Assembly (NCBI GenBank): GCA_911728455.2
Contig: OU452228.1
Coordinates: 17,676,698-17,740,697 of the forward strand
Reading direction: 5' to 3'
Source: Marthasterias glacialis
Lineage: Eukaryota > Echinodermata > Asteroidea > Forcipulatida > Asteriidae
Length of the DNA: 64,000 bases
Shown here: positions 20,201 through 27,333 of the stretch, one piece after another
Layout: every line of letters starts with the position of its first letter
Position numbering within the stretch: the stretch's first letter is position 1
The notes under the pieces: generated by a model
Told to the model about the DNA's origin: nothing
Seen by the model: the letters and a program-made list of their open reading frames with translations, nothing else
Database searches by the model: none
Translations under genes and position numbers: made by a program

Positions 20201-22120
20201 TTTGATACATAGTTGGGTGGGCTACAATCTAGATTTTTACCCAGCCACACATCCATTCTCCCTTTATCAACACCTTTAGAATACAACGACCCTATTTTTT
20301 CCTTGCGTTAAGTCAATAAGGCCCTTTTTGAAACGACGGTTTGGACTTGCGCTCTGGCTCATCAGACGGACCCTAAGCCAGAGCCCAAGCCCAAGCCATG
20401 GTTTCAAAGGGGGCCAAAGCACTATAATGAGGCTCAAGTCTAAATCAGACTTGTACTCAAAAAATATAAAAAGTACAACACAGTAATCTTTTAACTATGT
20501 CCTTCCGGTACACAACTTTTGATGGCCTCGTGGCCAAATCCATTTTGTTAAATAAGACACTTAAGATAATTGTGAATTTCTTACCTGTTTTGAACAACCT
20601 ATTGATAAACTTGAACCCCACAACATCAAATATTCTTTTCCTCGTGGCAACATCTGTATTCTCTGCCTGCACTACTTTGGCAACCTAAAAAAAAAATAAA
20701 AAAAATTAGACAACATTCGCCACTCGATGAATAATCTGCATGTATGTGATGACACTTATATCTTTTTAAAACCCTTTACCATGCACTATGCAAAAAATGC
20801 ATCAATTGCTAAAAGTTGTAATTTTTTGCTTTTGGCAGTCAACTCATATCCCATACCTTGATGTATTTTGTTGCATGGGCAGCCAAGTGATTTAACTTAG
20901 GCTTTGGATTTCGTAATATTTAGTCGGGTACATTTAATTTTTTTCTTTTTTGGGGGGGGGGTGGGTGGATTCTGTTTATTTATCAGTGTATATGGCTCCC
21001 ATGTAAGGTAAAGTCACCAGGGGTTGATTTCACAAAGTGCTAAGAGTGATGTTAAAACTTAGACTTGATTTTAAGTCTGAGATCCTGGTTATTTGTCTGC
21101 ATCAGCCTGCGATGAAAAGTTTCAATTATTAAATTTTGTGATTTTACCCAGCTTGGAAAATTATGAGTGGACTGGTATCACTGATTACATAAGATTAGCA
21201 ATCAACACTACAAAAAATGTTCTTAGCAGCTGAAAAGACAGACTCCAGGTTGTAACGTAAACTTGGGTGTAGACTTAAGTAAAAACAGACTTCAAACCCT
21301 TGCACTTTGCAAAGCTCCAAACTTTGTGTCTGTCCCAAAATCAAGCCATGATTTTAATCTACACAGCTAATAATAATAATACTATGTACTTCTTATAGCA
21401 CTTGATCGCACCTGATGGGCGTCTCAAATCTGTTTTTTTCCCTGCAAGGTATGCAGAGTTACGTTTTGAAGTATGAGACCTGCGCTCAATTTCACAAAGC
21501 GCTAGGACTGGTCTTATCTCGAGATAGGACGAGTAACTAGTCCCAACTTATAGCACTAGTCTTAAATTAGGACTAGTTTTGTGAAATCCGCCCGTTTCTT
21601 TACATAGCACCATTAATGGTTTTACAAGGTGCTGTGGCCCAACCTGCAGCCAATCAAACCAGGAACACCAGGGCCACCCTTTCTCTTTGCGATAAGTGCA
21701 CTGGGTTCTCTTATGTGCATTACAACGGCTACGGCTTTACGTCCCATCCGAAGGACGCAGCAATTGTGGTTAAGTGTCTTGCTTCAGGACACAAGTGTCA
21801 CGACCGGGACTCGAACCCACACTCTGCTGATCAGAAACACCAGAGCTTCGAGTCTGGTGTTCTTATCCGCTCGGCCAAGACACGCCACTAATCTGATCAA
21901 ACCTCAAAACCTACACGCTGATTTAAATCATCCCTTCAACAATTTTTCCCTCAAAAATACAAATAAACCATACCAAGAGAAGAGCTGCAAGGACTTCTGT
22001 ATCCGATGAAGCTCTTTCTAACGCCTGAAGACACGTCTCTTCTCTGTTTTCAAGATCTTTCCGGCTTGATGACTCTCCTTCACATGTTTCCATTTTTACA
22101 TCCAATCCATGTGTATCCAT
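5098..22120 (-). CDS. NCDN: Neurochondrin orthologue, 17 coding exons
   Basis: Neurochondrin is a cytoplasmic, all-helical repeat protein enriched in neurons. In vertebrates it is linked to neurite outgrowth, CaMKII regulation and binding of membrane receptors. The coding exons in order are 22120-21974, 20684-20585, 19760-19613, 16693-16545, 15936-15809, 15222-15163, 14727-14655, 13517-13348, 12774-12589, 11646-11531, 10217-9950, 8566-8440, 8228-8145, 7864-7706, 7185-7087, 5855-5744 and 5275-5098. All introns are GT-AG and all junctions keep frame, giving 767 residues against about 729 in human. Diagnostic matches, recalled from the human protein, include RKRIFDVVGFKFINRLF (64-80), LLLLIHLACVETRMALE in exon 8, LRLLLPALCHLTAEDEPR in exon 11 and SELWLLGNQ in exon 14. 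No membrane segment or signal peptide is seen. An in-frame TAG just upstream of the ATG supports the start. The C-terminal exon extends past the vertebrate end and is the least certain part. Confidence 0.95.
5334..5545. repeat. Two-copy tandem duplication, about 115-bp unit
   Basis: CACGATATCATATTG...GATGAGATTGAATGGTCAGAC is repeated as CATGATATCATATTG...GATGATACTGAATGGCCAGAC. It lies in NCDN intron 16. Confidence 0.85.
5744..5855 (-). CDS. NCDN: NCDN coding exon 16
   Basis: Residues 672-708 plus two bases. It encodes YSALLGSVAKTEVCTEIRQ, which aligns to [20 protein letters not shown] near the vertebrate C terminus. The donor is GTATGC. Confidence 0.88.
5960..7030. other. NCDN intron 15, little recognisable content
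   Basis: A-rich tract near 5985-6015. Near 6625-6655 there are GAAATCAGG/AAATCCTGA words, like the 17-bp array at 52495. No gene or clear element seen. Confidence 0.5.
7087..7185 (-). CDS. NCDN: NCDN coding exon 15
   Basis: Residues 639-671. It encodes CLSCIPWLPVLCLQNGYLKH, matching CVPLLPWLAPAALRS in the family. The acceptor is TTTTTTTTCAG and the donor GTATGT. Confidence 0.9.
7425..7660 (+). mobile_element. tRNA-derived SINE family S2, copy 1
   Basis: A B-box-like GGTTTGAATCTC follows GACCCC. Next come TGTGGATTGTGTTTTCAATCC and CCTGATTGCGTGGGTTTTC, then ATCTTCTCTACACAGGTATC, ending in a TAATAATAA tail. It matches, inverted, 31683-31885. Confidence 0.75.
7706..7864 (-). CDS. NCDN: NCDN coding exon 14
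   Basis: Residues 586-638. The exon ends PYWTDVSELWLLGNQ, matching the vertebrate GIWADLQELWFLGMQ. The acceptor is TTTCCCCAAG and the donor GTAGAA. A tRNA-derived SINE lies about 45 bp beyond the donor. Confidence 0.91.
8145..8228 (-). CDS. NCDN: NCDN coding exon 13
   Basis: Residues 558-585. It encodes LILSFNLAVLGLTLLRTLA, which lines up with the LLLAANVATLGLLMARLL helix of vertebrates. Phase 1 on both sides; the donor is GTATGT. Confidence 0.91.
8440..8566 (-). CDS. NCDN: NCDN coding exon 12
   Basis: Residues 516-557. It encodes IAMTTLCSVFLNVAL, equivalent to IGLQTCCHIFLNLVV. The acceptor is TTATTCTACAG and the donor GTAACA. Confidence 0.92.
9000..9498 (+). mobile_element. L2-like LINE 3' end with open reading frame
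   Basis: 132 codons are open to TAA at 9398. The frame contains HITTVLMKLHWLPFKMRI, YKILLLTFKAQMGQAP and SAPILWNNLPVHIRRADS, the usual C-terminal run of L2/CR1-type reverse transcriptases. A (TTA)n tail lies at 9472-9497. It is 5'-truncated: no catalytic YxDD part is present. It sits antisense in NCDN intron 11. Confidence 0.85.
9505..9758 (-). mobile_element. tRNA-derived SINE family S1, copy 1
   Basis: On the minus strand a tRNA-like head reads GTGTCGTGGTCGAGTGGTCA (A box) and GTGGGTTCAAGTCC (B box). The conserved body GACACTTGTGTCC follows, with the tail CACCACAGCATCTTGTAAAC. It lies in NCDN intron 11 next to the LINE. Confidence 0.88.
9950..10217 (-). CDS. NCDN: NCDN coding exon 11 (largest)
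   Basis: Residues 426-515. A serine/proline-rich linker (SAPQASGSSPPPIS) comes first, then the conserved LLRLLLPALCHLTAEDEPR block. The exon ends in an acidic GDEDGDSE tail before donor GTAAGT. Vertebrates also have a variable linker at this point. Confidence 0.95.
10637..10770. repeat. Low-complexity poly-C / poly-A / (AAAT)n tract
   Basis: A run of C, a run of A, then AAAT and AAATA words over about 130 bp. It lies in NCDN intron 10. Confidence 0.9.
10795..11035. mobile_element. Fragment of the long-TIR transposon family
   Basis: GGGCACATCTCCAAATTTG, TTCAGCTATTAATTTTATAG, TTATGTGGTATTTCTG and CCAGGAAATGTCCCAGAATA match the second, inner arm copy at about 60140-60300. It lies in NCDN intron 10. 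Confidence 0.65.
11310..11462. repeat. Repeat family M2 (TTGTGGGG ends), copy 1
   Basis: TTTGTGGGGTCC, ATTCTTCCCTTTTCTGAAG and TCTGTGGGGTCCAAGTTGA match the 16727 and 28893 copies. It ends TAAACCCACAAAG, the inverted partner. Confidence 0.75.
11531..11646 (-). CDS. NCDN: NCDN coding exon 10
   Basis: Residues 388-425 plus two bases. It encodes VRVLCVWLAEETTALKAQV and LLPFLVK, matching VRILGAWLAEETSSLRKEV and LLPFLVRYA. The donor is GTAAGT. Confidence 0.95.
11876..12385. mobile_element. Foldback element, about 170-bp arms
   Basis: The left arm (11876-12060) and right arm (12215-12385) are inverted copies. Shared words are TTCATGAAATAATTCAGCT, TTTCAGAGC and CTTACCTG. The GC-richer centre (about 12090-12180) has CGCGTGTGTTTGCGTGCC. 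It lies in NCDN intron 9. Confidence 0.88.
12388..12510 (+). mobile_element. SINE family S2, 3' fragment
   Basis: CCTCCCACATCTAAAACTG, ATCTTCTCTACACATGTATC and AGACCTACGCGTTACAGTG match the 3' half of the 7425 copy. It begins directly after the foldback that ends at 12385. Confidence 0.7.
12589..12774 (-). CDS. NCDN: NCDN coding exon 9
   Basis: A phase-0 exon for residues 326-387. It encodes VLVACFSLLEQCIEFL and VQLHTAMTGAFGAVMYYLQ, matching VVTACYALMELGIQECT and VSIMKEAIGAVIHYLLQ. The donor is GTGAGA. Confidence 0.94.
13348..13517 (-). CDS. NCDN: NCDN coding exon 8
   Basis: Residues 269-325. It encodes DPALRLASTM and LLLLIHLACVETRMALE, one of the strongest matches to vertebrate neurochondrin (NPALKLAARL and LALLVNLACVEVRLALEE). 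The reading frame stays open past the donor (GTGAGG) into the intron, so the exon end rests on the match resuming in exon 9. Confidence 0.93.
13560..13745. repeat. (TCAA)n and A/T-rich low-complexity tract
   Basis: AATCAATCAA words followed by AAT and AAAT runs, immediately upstream of NCDN exon 8. Confidence 0.9.
14186..14383. repeat. Three-copy tandem repeat, about 67-bp unit
   Basis: Each unit starts GGTCTACACAGATT and contains CCCCTTCATTTGCTGTTC and TTATTTCATCTGATC. It abuts the antisense LINE fragment, so it may be a retroelement 3' tail. Confidence 0.9.
14384..14568 (-). mobile_element. L2-like LINE fragment, antisense
   Basis: On the minus strand it decodes to SLGDCVFSVAAPRIWKNLP, the GDRAFSVAAPRLWNSLP motif of L2-type ORFs, then breaks. 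It lies next to the 68-bp tandem array. Confidence 0.75.
14655..14727 (-). CDS. NCDN: NCDN coding exon 7
   Basis: Residues 245-268 plus one base. The acceptor is CTTCTAG and the donor GTAAGT. It encodes an amphipathic stretch ending VSDILKSKV, equivalent to GLARILGSKL in human. Confidence 0.88.
15163..15222 (-). CDS. NCDN: NCDN coding exon 6
   Basis: A 60-nt, phase-0 exon for residues 225-244 (DDVKFEVCETLSRLL), matching the family segment DASKFELCQLLPLF. The donor is GTAAGT. Confidence 0.9.
15490..15712. repeat. Inverted element with GGCTCTGAAAAGAGCC hairpins
   Basis: GGAGGAGTGTTGGCTCTGAA on the left and its inverse, CTTTTCAGAGCCAACACTCC, on the right. The inside carries paired GCATGC and CTTCTCCGG words. 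Related structures lie at 38575 and 41085. It lies in NCDN intron 5. Confidence 0.8.
15809..15936 (-). CDS. NCDN: NCDN coding exon 5
   Basis: Residues 182-224. The acceptor is TTTTTACAG and the donor GTGTGT, a usable but weaker site. It encodes EELLLILLHYCGGQMWK, matching the family segment ALALLVGLLAAAETQCWK. Confidence 0.92.
16127..16320. repeat. Palindromic MITE family M1, intact copy
   Basis: GGGCCTAATTTGATAGTGCT...AAGCAGCTCTATGAAATTGG. An uninterrupted copy that gives the empty site for the nested insertion at 58519-58724. It lies in NCDN intron 4. Confidence 0.88.
16545..16693 (-). CDS. NCDN: NCDN coding exon 4
   Basis: Residues 132-181. The acceptor is TTTAATTTAG and the donor GTGAGT. 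The MIDETYQILVAMA stretch matches the MIDDTYQCLTAVA block of vertebrate neurochondrin, followed by VALLCQAFG. Confidence 0.93.
16727..16872. repeat. Repeat family M2, best copy with inverted ends
   Basis: GTTGTGGGGAC near the left is matched by GTCCCCACAAC near the right. The middle has CTTGTGGGGACATGGTTTGA. A MITE-like foldback in NCDN intron 3, 34 bp upstream of exon 4. Confidence 0.8.
17348..18734. mobile_element. hAT-like MITE family M3, copy split by a nested element
   Basis: AGGGCTCAAAATTTACACTG..GGGCCAGTAAACTCATGACC matches the uninterrupted copy at 25017-25424, but the match is broken at 17397-18442. The right end is truncated. It lies in NCDN intron 3. Confidence 0.85.
17397..18442. 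mobile_element. Transposon of about 1.05 kb nested in M3
   Basis: The ends GAGATGCCAACC and GGTTGGCATTTC are inverted repeats. The flanks GATTTTTA and GATTTTAG look like an aged 8-bp target duplication. Inside are several short open frames (102 and 61 codons) that I do not recognise. A hAT-type relation is inferred from the 8-bp duplication only. Confidence 0.75.
19087..19340. repeat. Foldback-ended element with a tRNA-like interior
   Basis: The ends TTACCCATACACCGATG and CATTGGTGTATGGGTAA are inverted repeats. Inside, the minus strand reads GCTCGGTGGTCAAG and GGGTCCGAATCCC, like A and B boxes. A related end lies at 38935-39020. Confidence 0.75.
19359..19523. repeat. Short MITE, about 27-bp TIRs
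   Basis: AAGTCCACTTCATACTTCAC pairs with GTGAAGTATGAACCGGGCTT, followed by CGCGAATG / CATTCGTG. GACGTCAC occurs inside. It lies just downstream of NCDN exon 3. Confidence 0.82.
19539..19592. repeat. Hairpin built on an (AAT)n microsatellite
   Basis: CTGTCTGGATTATTATTATT pairs perfectly with AATAATAATCCAGACAG. It ends 21 bp from the NCDN exon 3 donor. Confidence 0.88.
19613..19760 (-). CDS. NCDN: NCDN coding exon 3
   Basis: Residues 83-131 and two bases of codon 132. The acceptor is CTCTGCAG and the donor GTAAGT. It encodes YRSLAITLLRCF and a stretch ending in QIPVFMEII, matching the LRALGVALLACFC ... NKIPIL segment of the family. Confidence 0.93.
19850..20175 (+). mobile_element. tRNA-derived SINE family S3, copy 1
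   Basis: The tRNA-like unit GGGCTAGATAACTCAGTTGG ... CAGTTTCAAATTCCG has good A and B boxes. It is preceded by AGGGAGACCGCCAACATTA and followed by CAATTTTTCTTTGTCCACCC, both shared with 53400-53700. Confidence 0.82.
20320..20417. repeat. Short palindromic MITE
   Basis: GGCCCTTTTTGAAAC at the left and GTTTCAAAGGGGGCC at the right, about 98 bp in total. It lies in NCDN intron 2. Confidence 0.8.
20585..20684 (-). CDS. NCDN: NCDN coding exon 2
   Basis: Residues 50-82 plus one base (phase 1). The acceptor is a T-rich tract ending in TAG and the donor is GTAAGA. It contains RKRIFDVVGFKFINRLF, the best-conserved N-terminal block of neurochondrin. Confidence 0.95.
21487..21596. repeat. Palindromic MITE (TTTCACAAAGCGCTAGGAC ends)
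   Basis: TCAATTTCACAAAGCGCTAG pairs with GGACTAGTTTTGTGAAAT. It has internal ACTAGT and TCTCGAGATA palindromes. Confidence 0.78.
21603..21889 (-). mobile_element. SINE family S1, copy 2
   Basis: A near full-length copy: the head ends CGTGTCTTGGCCGAGCGG on the minus strand, the B box is GGGTTCGAGTCCC, and the tail ends GTGCTATG. It lies in NCDN intron 1, 85 bp from exon 1. Confidence 0.88.
21974..22120 (-). CDS. NCDN: NCDN coding exon 1 (start codon)
   Basis: Encodes residues 1-49, ending CTC TTG before donor GTATGG. The second half (ETCLQALERASSDTEVLAAL) matches the LERYL.ALREAKNDSEQFAALLL stretch near the vertebrate N terminus. The ATG at 22120 follows an in-frame TAG in the same exon, so coding cannot start further upstream. 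Met10 is a possible alternative start. Confidence 0.92.
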
Positions 22121-22152
22121 TTTAATATTTCCTACATGTAGTATCTAAGTAT
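22121..22152 (-). other. NCDN: NCDN 5' UTR segment after a probable UTR intron
   Basis: Reading the minus strand, a pyrimidine-rich tract ending TTATATTACAG lies just before 22152, about 32 nt upstream of the NCDN ATG. It suggests that an untranslated first exon is spliced here from farther upstream. The segment has an in-frame TAG. The upstream UTR exon and promoter were not located. Confidence 0.45.
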
Positions 22153-22159
22153 CTGTAAT

Positions 22160-23180
22160 ATAAAAAGACGGACAATTTGAATTTGTGGAATAGAAAAAAA
22201 GGACCACTAACTCCTGATCAAAATGCAAATCTTGTGTCATTTTGAGTTGGTTAAAAAAGTTTTCAAATAACTGACTAATAATTATGTGTACCAAAGTGAA
22301 ATTTGTTGTCACAAGTGATCAAGTGCAAGTCTAATACATGTAGATATCGTAATCCTGCGCATTATTACTGTGTGACTGTAAACTCAAGTCATAGTTGGCC
22401 TGTAAATTACACGCAGACCATAGCCTGTGTTACCCTGCTCTTGGCCTTAGTAAGTTCCCCATCAAAATTCTCCCATAGACTTTAAGATTTACGAATGAAA
22501 GTGTATGGCAAACCATAGAGGAAAAAATTAATTATGTAAATCATATAAAAAAAATTATAATAAGTATATAATATACAAAAAAATGTATTTTACATACATG
22601 TGAACATTTATGTTTTTATTCTTACCAATGTTGAGCTGGGGCTTTAATATACATAATATCTTACAAAATATCCAAAGTTCCAAAAAATTGAGAAAATAAA
22701 TATATTTGTTAACAAATATATTTATGGCAAACTACAATAACGTGTTTTAAAAGTATTAAGTTCTCAGATATAGTGTTGTCAGAACTACGACACAAGATGG
22801 CGCTCTGCCAAACGTAATAAGCAGGCTGACGACGTATCATCATGACGTGGGTTTGGTGTAGACAACATACACTGTACATGATCTAGATCATATAGGCCAA
22901 AAAGGGACGGCAAAGGCAATCAAGTAGTAACACTGTTCTTCAGCAATTGCAGAACAGTGTATCAACTCTATCTTCACTATTTAGACAATTTGGGAGGCAG
23001 CATACCTCCATGACCTGAGGCTCAGTTGCAGGCTCATCAAACCCCGCTGTTACAGCATTAACTCCAGGGACACAAACCCAAACAGGTTCAGCATGTTCAG
23101 TTAGTGCAGCAGAGGGGAAAATCAACACCAGGTATGGAGAGTTGGTTTTGCATTTTTGACGTTTAACCCAAACTTGGTAA
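22160..23180. other. NCDN upstream region, no exon located
   Basis: AT-rich. The segment 22605-22650 (CCAATGTTGAGCTGGGGCTT) is repeated at 13130-13155. CACAAGATGGCGCTCTGCC occurs near 22791. A minus-strand open frame at 23242-22940 has no recognisable match. Confidence 0.5.
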
Positions 23181-23353
23181 TTTACCAGGCCTTGAACTTC
23201 ACTCTTGAAGGGGCACAGCAGTTTTTCTCTGGTGAGGGGCACTTCTATGAGGAAAATGTAAATTTGTATTGCAACTTTGCAAAGGGCACCACAGCAAAAG
23301 CACAGTGCACCACGGCAATTGCTGTGGGTGCTGTGGATTAATTCAAGGCCTGA
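23181..23353. repeat. MITE family M4 (AGGCCTTGA ends), copy 1
   Basis: TACCAGGCCTTGAACTTC at the left and AATTCAAGGCCTGATTT at the right. The inside is purine-rich with a GGCACCACAGCAAAAGCAC direct repeat. Confidence 0.7.
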
Positions 23354-23569
23354 TTTACTTTTTGTTCAGATTAGAAGTTATGGGGAAAGACTGCCACTTT
23401 TTTATTCATTATGGCAAAAATTGAATCTTTCCTTATGTACCCAAATTATTGCTTTTGGTAAACAATTTTGGAAATTTGAATATTTTGTAAGATATTCTAT
23501 ATTTTAATATATGTATTATATGTAATTTACATTATATTACATACATTATATGCCGAGTTTAGTACAGGT

Positions 23570-23770
23570 AACAGCTGATGTTTTGCAATTGATTGTGGGT
23601 GTCAAGAAAACAAAACCAACGGTGCAATAAAGAGACTTTGTTCACTTGGCTTTGTCAAGTCAGGGTACCCTTGTGCCAGAGGTACTCTCAAAGAAAAACG
23701 ATTCTGGCAATTCCGACGAAATAATCCCATCAGGGTGGACTGAAAAAATGGAAGATCCCCAGCGACAACT
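23570..23770. repeat. Dispersed repeat family R1, copy 2 (partial)
   Basis: Carries GATGTTTTGCAATTGATTG, GCAATAAAGAGACTTTGTTC and GTGCCAGAGGTACTCTCAAAG, as in the 3.1-kb copy. The 5' half is missing. Confidence 0.75.
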
Positions 23771-23924
23771 AATCAACACTGAGGTTCTGATTGTTCATGA
23801 TCAATAAGAAAAGTAATTTACCGTGACCAGATGAATCAACTCCAGCCATAAAAAAAAAAAAAAACAAAAAAAAAAAAACTGAAATAAATCAACCGGACTA
23901 TCAAACATTTTAACTTGTGTTATA

Positions 23925-24260
23925 ATAATAATAATAATAATAATAAACATTTATATAGCGCTAATCCATAAAATATGCTCCTAGGCGTTTTACAATATTA
24001 AAAAAAAATACATACAAATGTTTAATTAATAGAAATATAAAACCTTCAAAGAGAACAAACATTTACAATAAGTATTACATTATCTGAAATACAAAAATGT
24101 TTACAGTTAAAAAGTACACACAAACACAAACCCAACAAGCAAAATGACAAACAGACCAACTGGAAAACAGCCCAACCGACAAAATAGACAAACAAACAAA
24201 CAAACACACAACCCAGCACACAAAATGTATAATAAAATGTATAATAAATAGAAATATACA
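23925..24260. repeat. (AAT)n and A/C-rich low-complexity tract
   Basis: AATAATAAT near 23925, a TTTATATAGCGCTAATCC motif typical of LINE/SINE tails, then ACACAAAC and CAAACAAAC words. Confidence 0.75.
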
Positions 24261-24509
24261 GTAAAAAAAAAAAACAAGACCATAATATTTTACACTTAGT
24301 TATAAAGGGAAATTATATTTGGTTTTTGGAAGATTAAATTCATTTCCATCCTTTAGATGTCAATAGACTGTGAAAGACTTCGCAAAGAACAAGTGAAATT
24401 ACGTTGAGTTGTGTACAAAAATTTACTCTCAAAAAGCAATTAATTTTATCACACAATTTTTTTCTCAACAAATTCCAGCAGTAAGGTAACCTGCAAGTAC
24501 AGTAGCATT

Positions 24510-24741
24510 CAATAGACCTTTCCCATGAAATATGTAAATTGGACATCGTGTGTGCGCACTTACACTTTGGTTGGCAAAATTTTGGGAACAGTGCGCCCTT
24601 TTGCATGGGACTGCTGGGCGCGTGACGCGTACGCACTTTGTGCATCTGCTTTGTGCACATTTCAATGGCGTTTGCCAACCAACAGAGTCTGTACGCATGC
24701 GTGAATGCAATTAGCATATTTCATGGGAAAGGTCCATTGGT
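24510..24741. mobile_element. Palindromic MITE of about 230 bp
   Basis: CAATAGACCTTTCCCATGAA pairs with TTCATGGGAAAGGTCCATTG. Inside, GTTGGCAAA pairs with TTTGCCAAC. The centre is GC-rich (GCGCGTGACGCGTACGC). It lies between the two genes. Confidence 0.88.
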
Positions 24742-24957
24742 AAGTTTTATTATCAGGAAAGTTGCAGCAGGCACAAAGACTGGATGGCAATGGTACTAGA
24801 GCCAAGGATACAAAGTGAATTGGCCCTATTTATGGGGCTTCATGTAGGTCCAGGTTACTCCTAGAACTAGTAATAGTATGGGGTAGAACCACATACATAG
24901 TTCTAGGACTAGGAGTGGGTCAAGGTAACTTGGACTAGTGATGAATTAGACCCAGTA

Positions 24958-26287
24958 ACTGGGGTGCTGTACTCCTTTTTTTGAAATTTTGACTTGGATG
25001 GTCATACTAGCACCCAGGGCTCGAATTTTACACTGGACCACAGGGCCGAGGCCAGTGATTTTAGCATCGGGCCAGTAAACTCATGACTGGACAAGTCTGG
25101 TGGTCTTGTGTTTTTCAGTTGAATAATAATACCTCACTGTGTAATATTTTTAACAAAAAGAAACATGAAAAATGATGTTCAAAATGTTAACTTTGAATCT
25201 GATCAATATCTTTCAATTCTGTATCAAAATATACTCACCAACAAGACAAATGAGACAAACCTTCTCTTAGTGCTTGTTTAAATAAAAAACAGTTTCCATT
25301 TTAAACTTTGTAGAAAGTTCTTTCTCATTAAGATTCTGGTCTTGTAAAATAAAATCTGGTCCGGTAAAAATTTTGAGCTACAAGCTCTGCGGTCTTGTGG
25401 AATTTTACCCCAAATTCGAGCCCTGGCACCCCAGGGAAGCACGGGGTATCCGCTGTGATGAAGGTGATTCACTATGACAGTGTGATACCCTGTTCCAAAG
25501 ACTTGCCCAAATTACGCCAAAGTCTCAACAGAATTGCTGAAAAATCGCCTAATGGCTTCTCAAGATATCACGGATGAAATAAAAGGCACTTAATTGTACT
25601 CACAATCATTTTCTGTCCTCCAAATCGATGGTTTTTTAGGCCCACTGGCACTGCCCGCCAAGCAGCCGTTCCCGTTCGACTCACCAATTTACTGAATAGG
25701 TCATGTGACACTGCATTTTTGTCAACGACTTTTTCCTTACATGTAAAAAGTCCGACCAGCTACGAGGATTGTGTGTTCGCTGATGCCCCGAGTTGCAAAC
25801 TATATTGCGCCGTCATCGCAGGATACCAGCTGTGTAGTTTCAACGAACCCCACAATGACTACTGAGGGAGTTAGCATTGTTTCAAACAGCCAACACTACA
25901 CAGCTGGTATCCTGTGTTGACTTCGCAAAACAATGTATCTCAGCTCAGGGCATCAGCGAACATGCAATCTGCGTAGATAATACAACTTTTTACAAACATG
26001 TAAGAAAACAGTCATTGACGAACATCCAGATTGCAAATTTAAAGGCTGCATGGTGGGCACTGGTTTTGCTTTAAGCCTAAAAAACATCGATTCGGAGGAC
26101 AGAAAATGATCGTGAGTACAATTAAGTGTCTGTTATTTCAGCAATTTTTTTGAGTCTCTGTCGTAGTTTGGGCAATTTTTTTGACTTCATCACAGCGGAT
26201 ACCCCCATGCTTCCCTGGGGCGCTAGTGTTGTAAAAAAAACCAAAAAACAAACAAATAAATAAAAAAGGAGTACAGCGCCTCAGGGC
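24958..26287. mobile_element. Large foldback transposon, nearly fully palindromic
   Basis: The left end CTGGGGTGCTGTACTCC pairs with GGAGTACAGCGCCTCAGGG at the right. CCAGGGAAGCACGGGGTATC pairs with TACCCCCATGCTTCCCTGG. TCCTCCAAATCGATGG pairs with CATCGATTCGGAGGA. The central GATACCAGCTGTGTAG pairs with CTACACAGCTGGTATC. Each arm is about 450 bp without the MITE. No ORF recognised. Confidence 0.88.
25017..25424. mobile_element. hAT-like MITE family M3, full copy
   Basis: The terminal inverted repeat is AGGGCTCGAATTT. The flanks TAGCACCC and TGGCACCC fit an aged 8-bp target duplication. It is inserted in the left arm of the foldback 24958-26287. Confidence 0.85.
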
Positions 26288-27119
26288 AAAAAGTGAGTGT
26301 CATCAAGCCTGTTTGTTGAATGTTTTTAACAAGATCTTGATTTGAAAACCTAGCATGCCTAGTGCAAAAGAACAAAGTTTGACCGTGGTTGACAATCACA
26401 GTGGGGTTGTCTTGCAAACAAACAAACATTTCCAATGAAATCATAAAAAATAGGCCCTAAAAAAAAATACAAAAAAATACAAACTTTACGTCTTTAACCC
26501 TTTCAGAATAGCTGCCAGTGCAAAAATGAGACAACGAACCACAGAAAATATGCCATGAAGAACAGGAATATCATCACTGAAGAAAAACGGTAACAGTCCA
26601 TCGTAAAAATAGTGCACAGGTACATGTACAACTACAAGTACTCAAGTAGGCTTTAGACCATGAAGCAGAACTGAAGTTATATTATTTCTGTGTCGGTGAT
26701 GCCGTGCGCTCTAGCTGATCTGGCTCTGCAGACAAAATAATTTCCAAACCAGACAAACACATTTTCTGCATAGGTCTTGTATTACAGCTTCGTAAATTGA
26801 TTACGGGACCATCGGCGGAATTAGTACCAGACTAAATTTCCCTGGATGAACTGAAGTAAACTTATGACCTAGACAGTTGACCCGATTATACCACTAAAAT
26901 ACTAGGGTTTTCTAAATTTTAAATTGTAAAAAAATTCTGCTGAAGTGTACAACATTTTTATTTCAAGTTGAACTAAAATGTAGACTAGAGACATAATAAA
27001 TGTATTTAGTGGTAATTTATTGTAGCAATAAACGTATATGTGTTTAGAATCAAATAAAGTTTTACCGCGATCAGGGAAATAGTTCCCCCATTTTTTGAAT
27101 AGTATGTTCTGAAGAAATT
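26288..27119. other. Intergenic, nothing recognised
   Basis: AT-rich sequence between the foldback and the DDX11 promoter region. No repeat end, exon or RNA gene stands out. Confidence 0.5.
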
Positions 27120-27333
27120 GTGTGGCGCGCGCATTTCGACCGACAAGAAAAGACAAGATCGCTAAAAAAAATAATGATAAACAATAGCTAGATATGAAGA
27201 TTCTTTTGCGGTACTTTACTTTGAGCACGTGCGTTAAGCAGGAAGGGAAGGCTGCTAGTGAGTGCTGTAGCACTAGTTTACAACTAGTGTAGTAGTGTGT
27301 TACGGGTACGGGTGAACTTTGAACAGAGAAGAA
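27120..27333 (+). promoter_or_regulatory. DDX11: DDX11 promoter and 5' UTR region
   Basis: The 200 bp before the ATG are GC-richer than their surroundings, with GTGGCGCGCGC at 27121. There is a CACGTG E-box at 27226-27231 and a perfect palindrome CACTAGTT-TAC-AACTAGTG at 27271-27289. No TATA box stands out. Regulatory use is inferred from position only. Confidence 0.5.

Noticed and set aside
22940..23242. 100-codon minus-strand frame upstream of NCDN (AALTEHAEPVWVCVPG...), ending near a GTATGC donor
   Set aside because: It looked exon-like, but NCDN exon 1 has an in-frame stop before its ATG, so this cannot be N-terminal coding. The region overlaps a MITE and no protein match is known to me.
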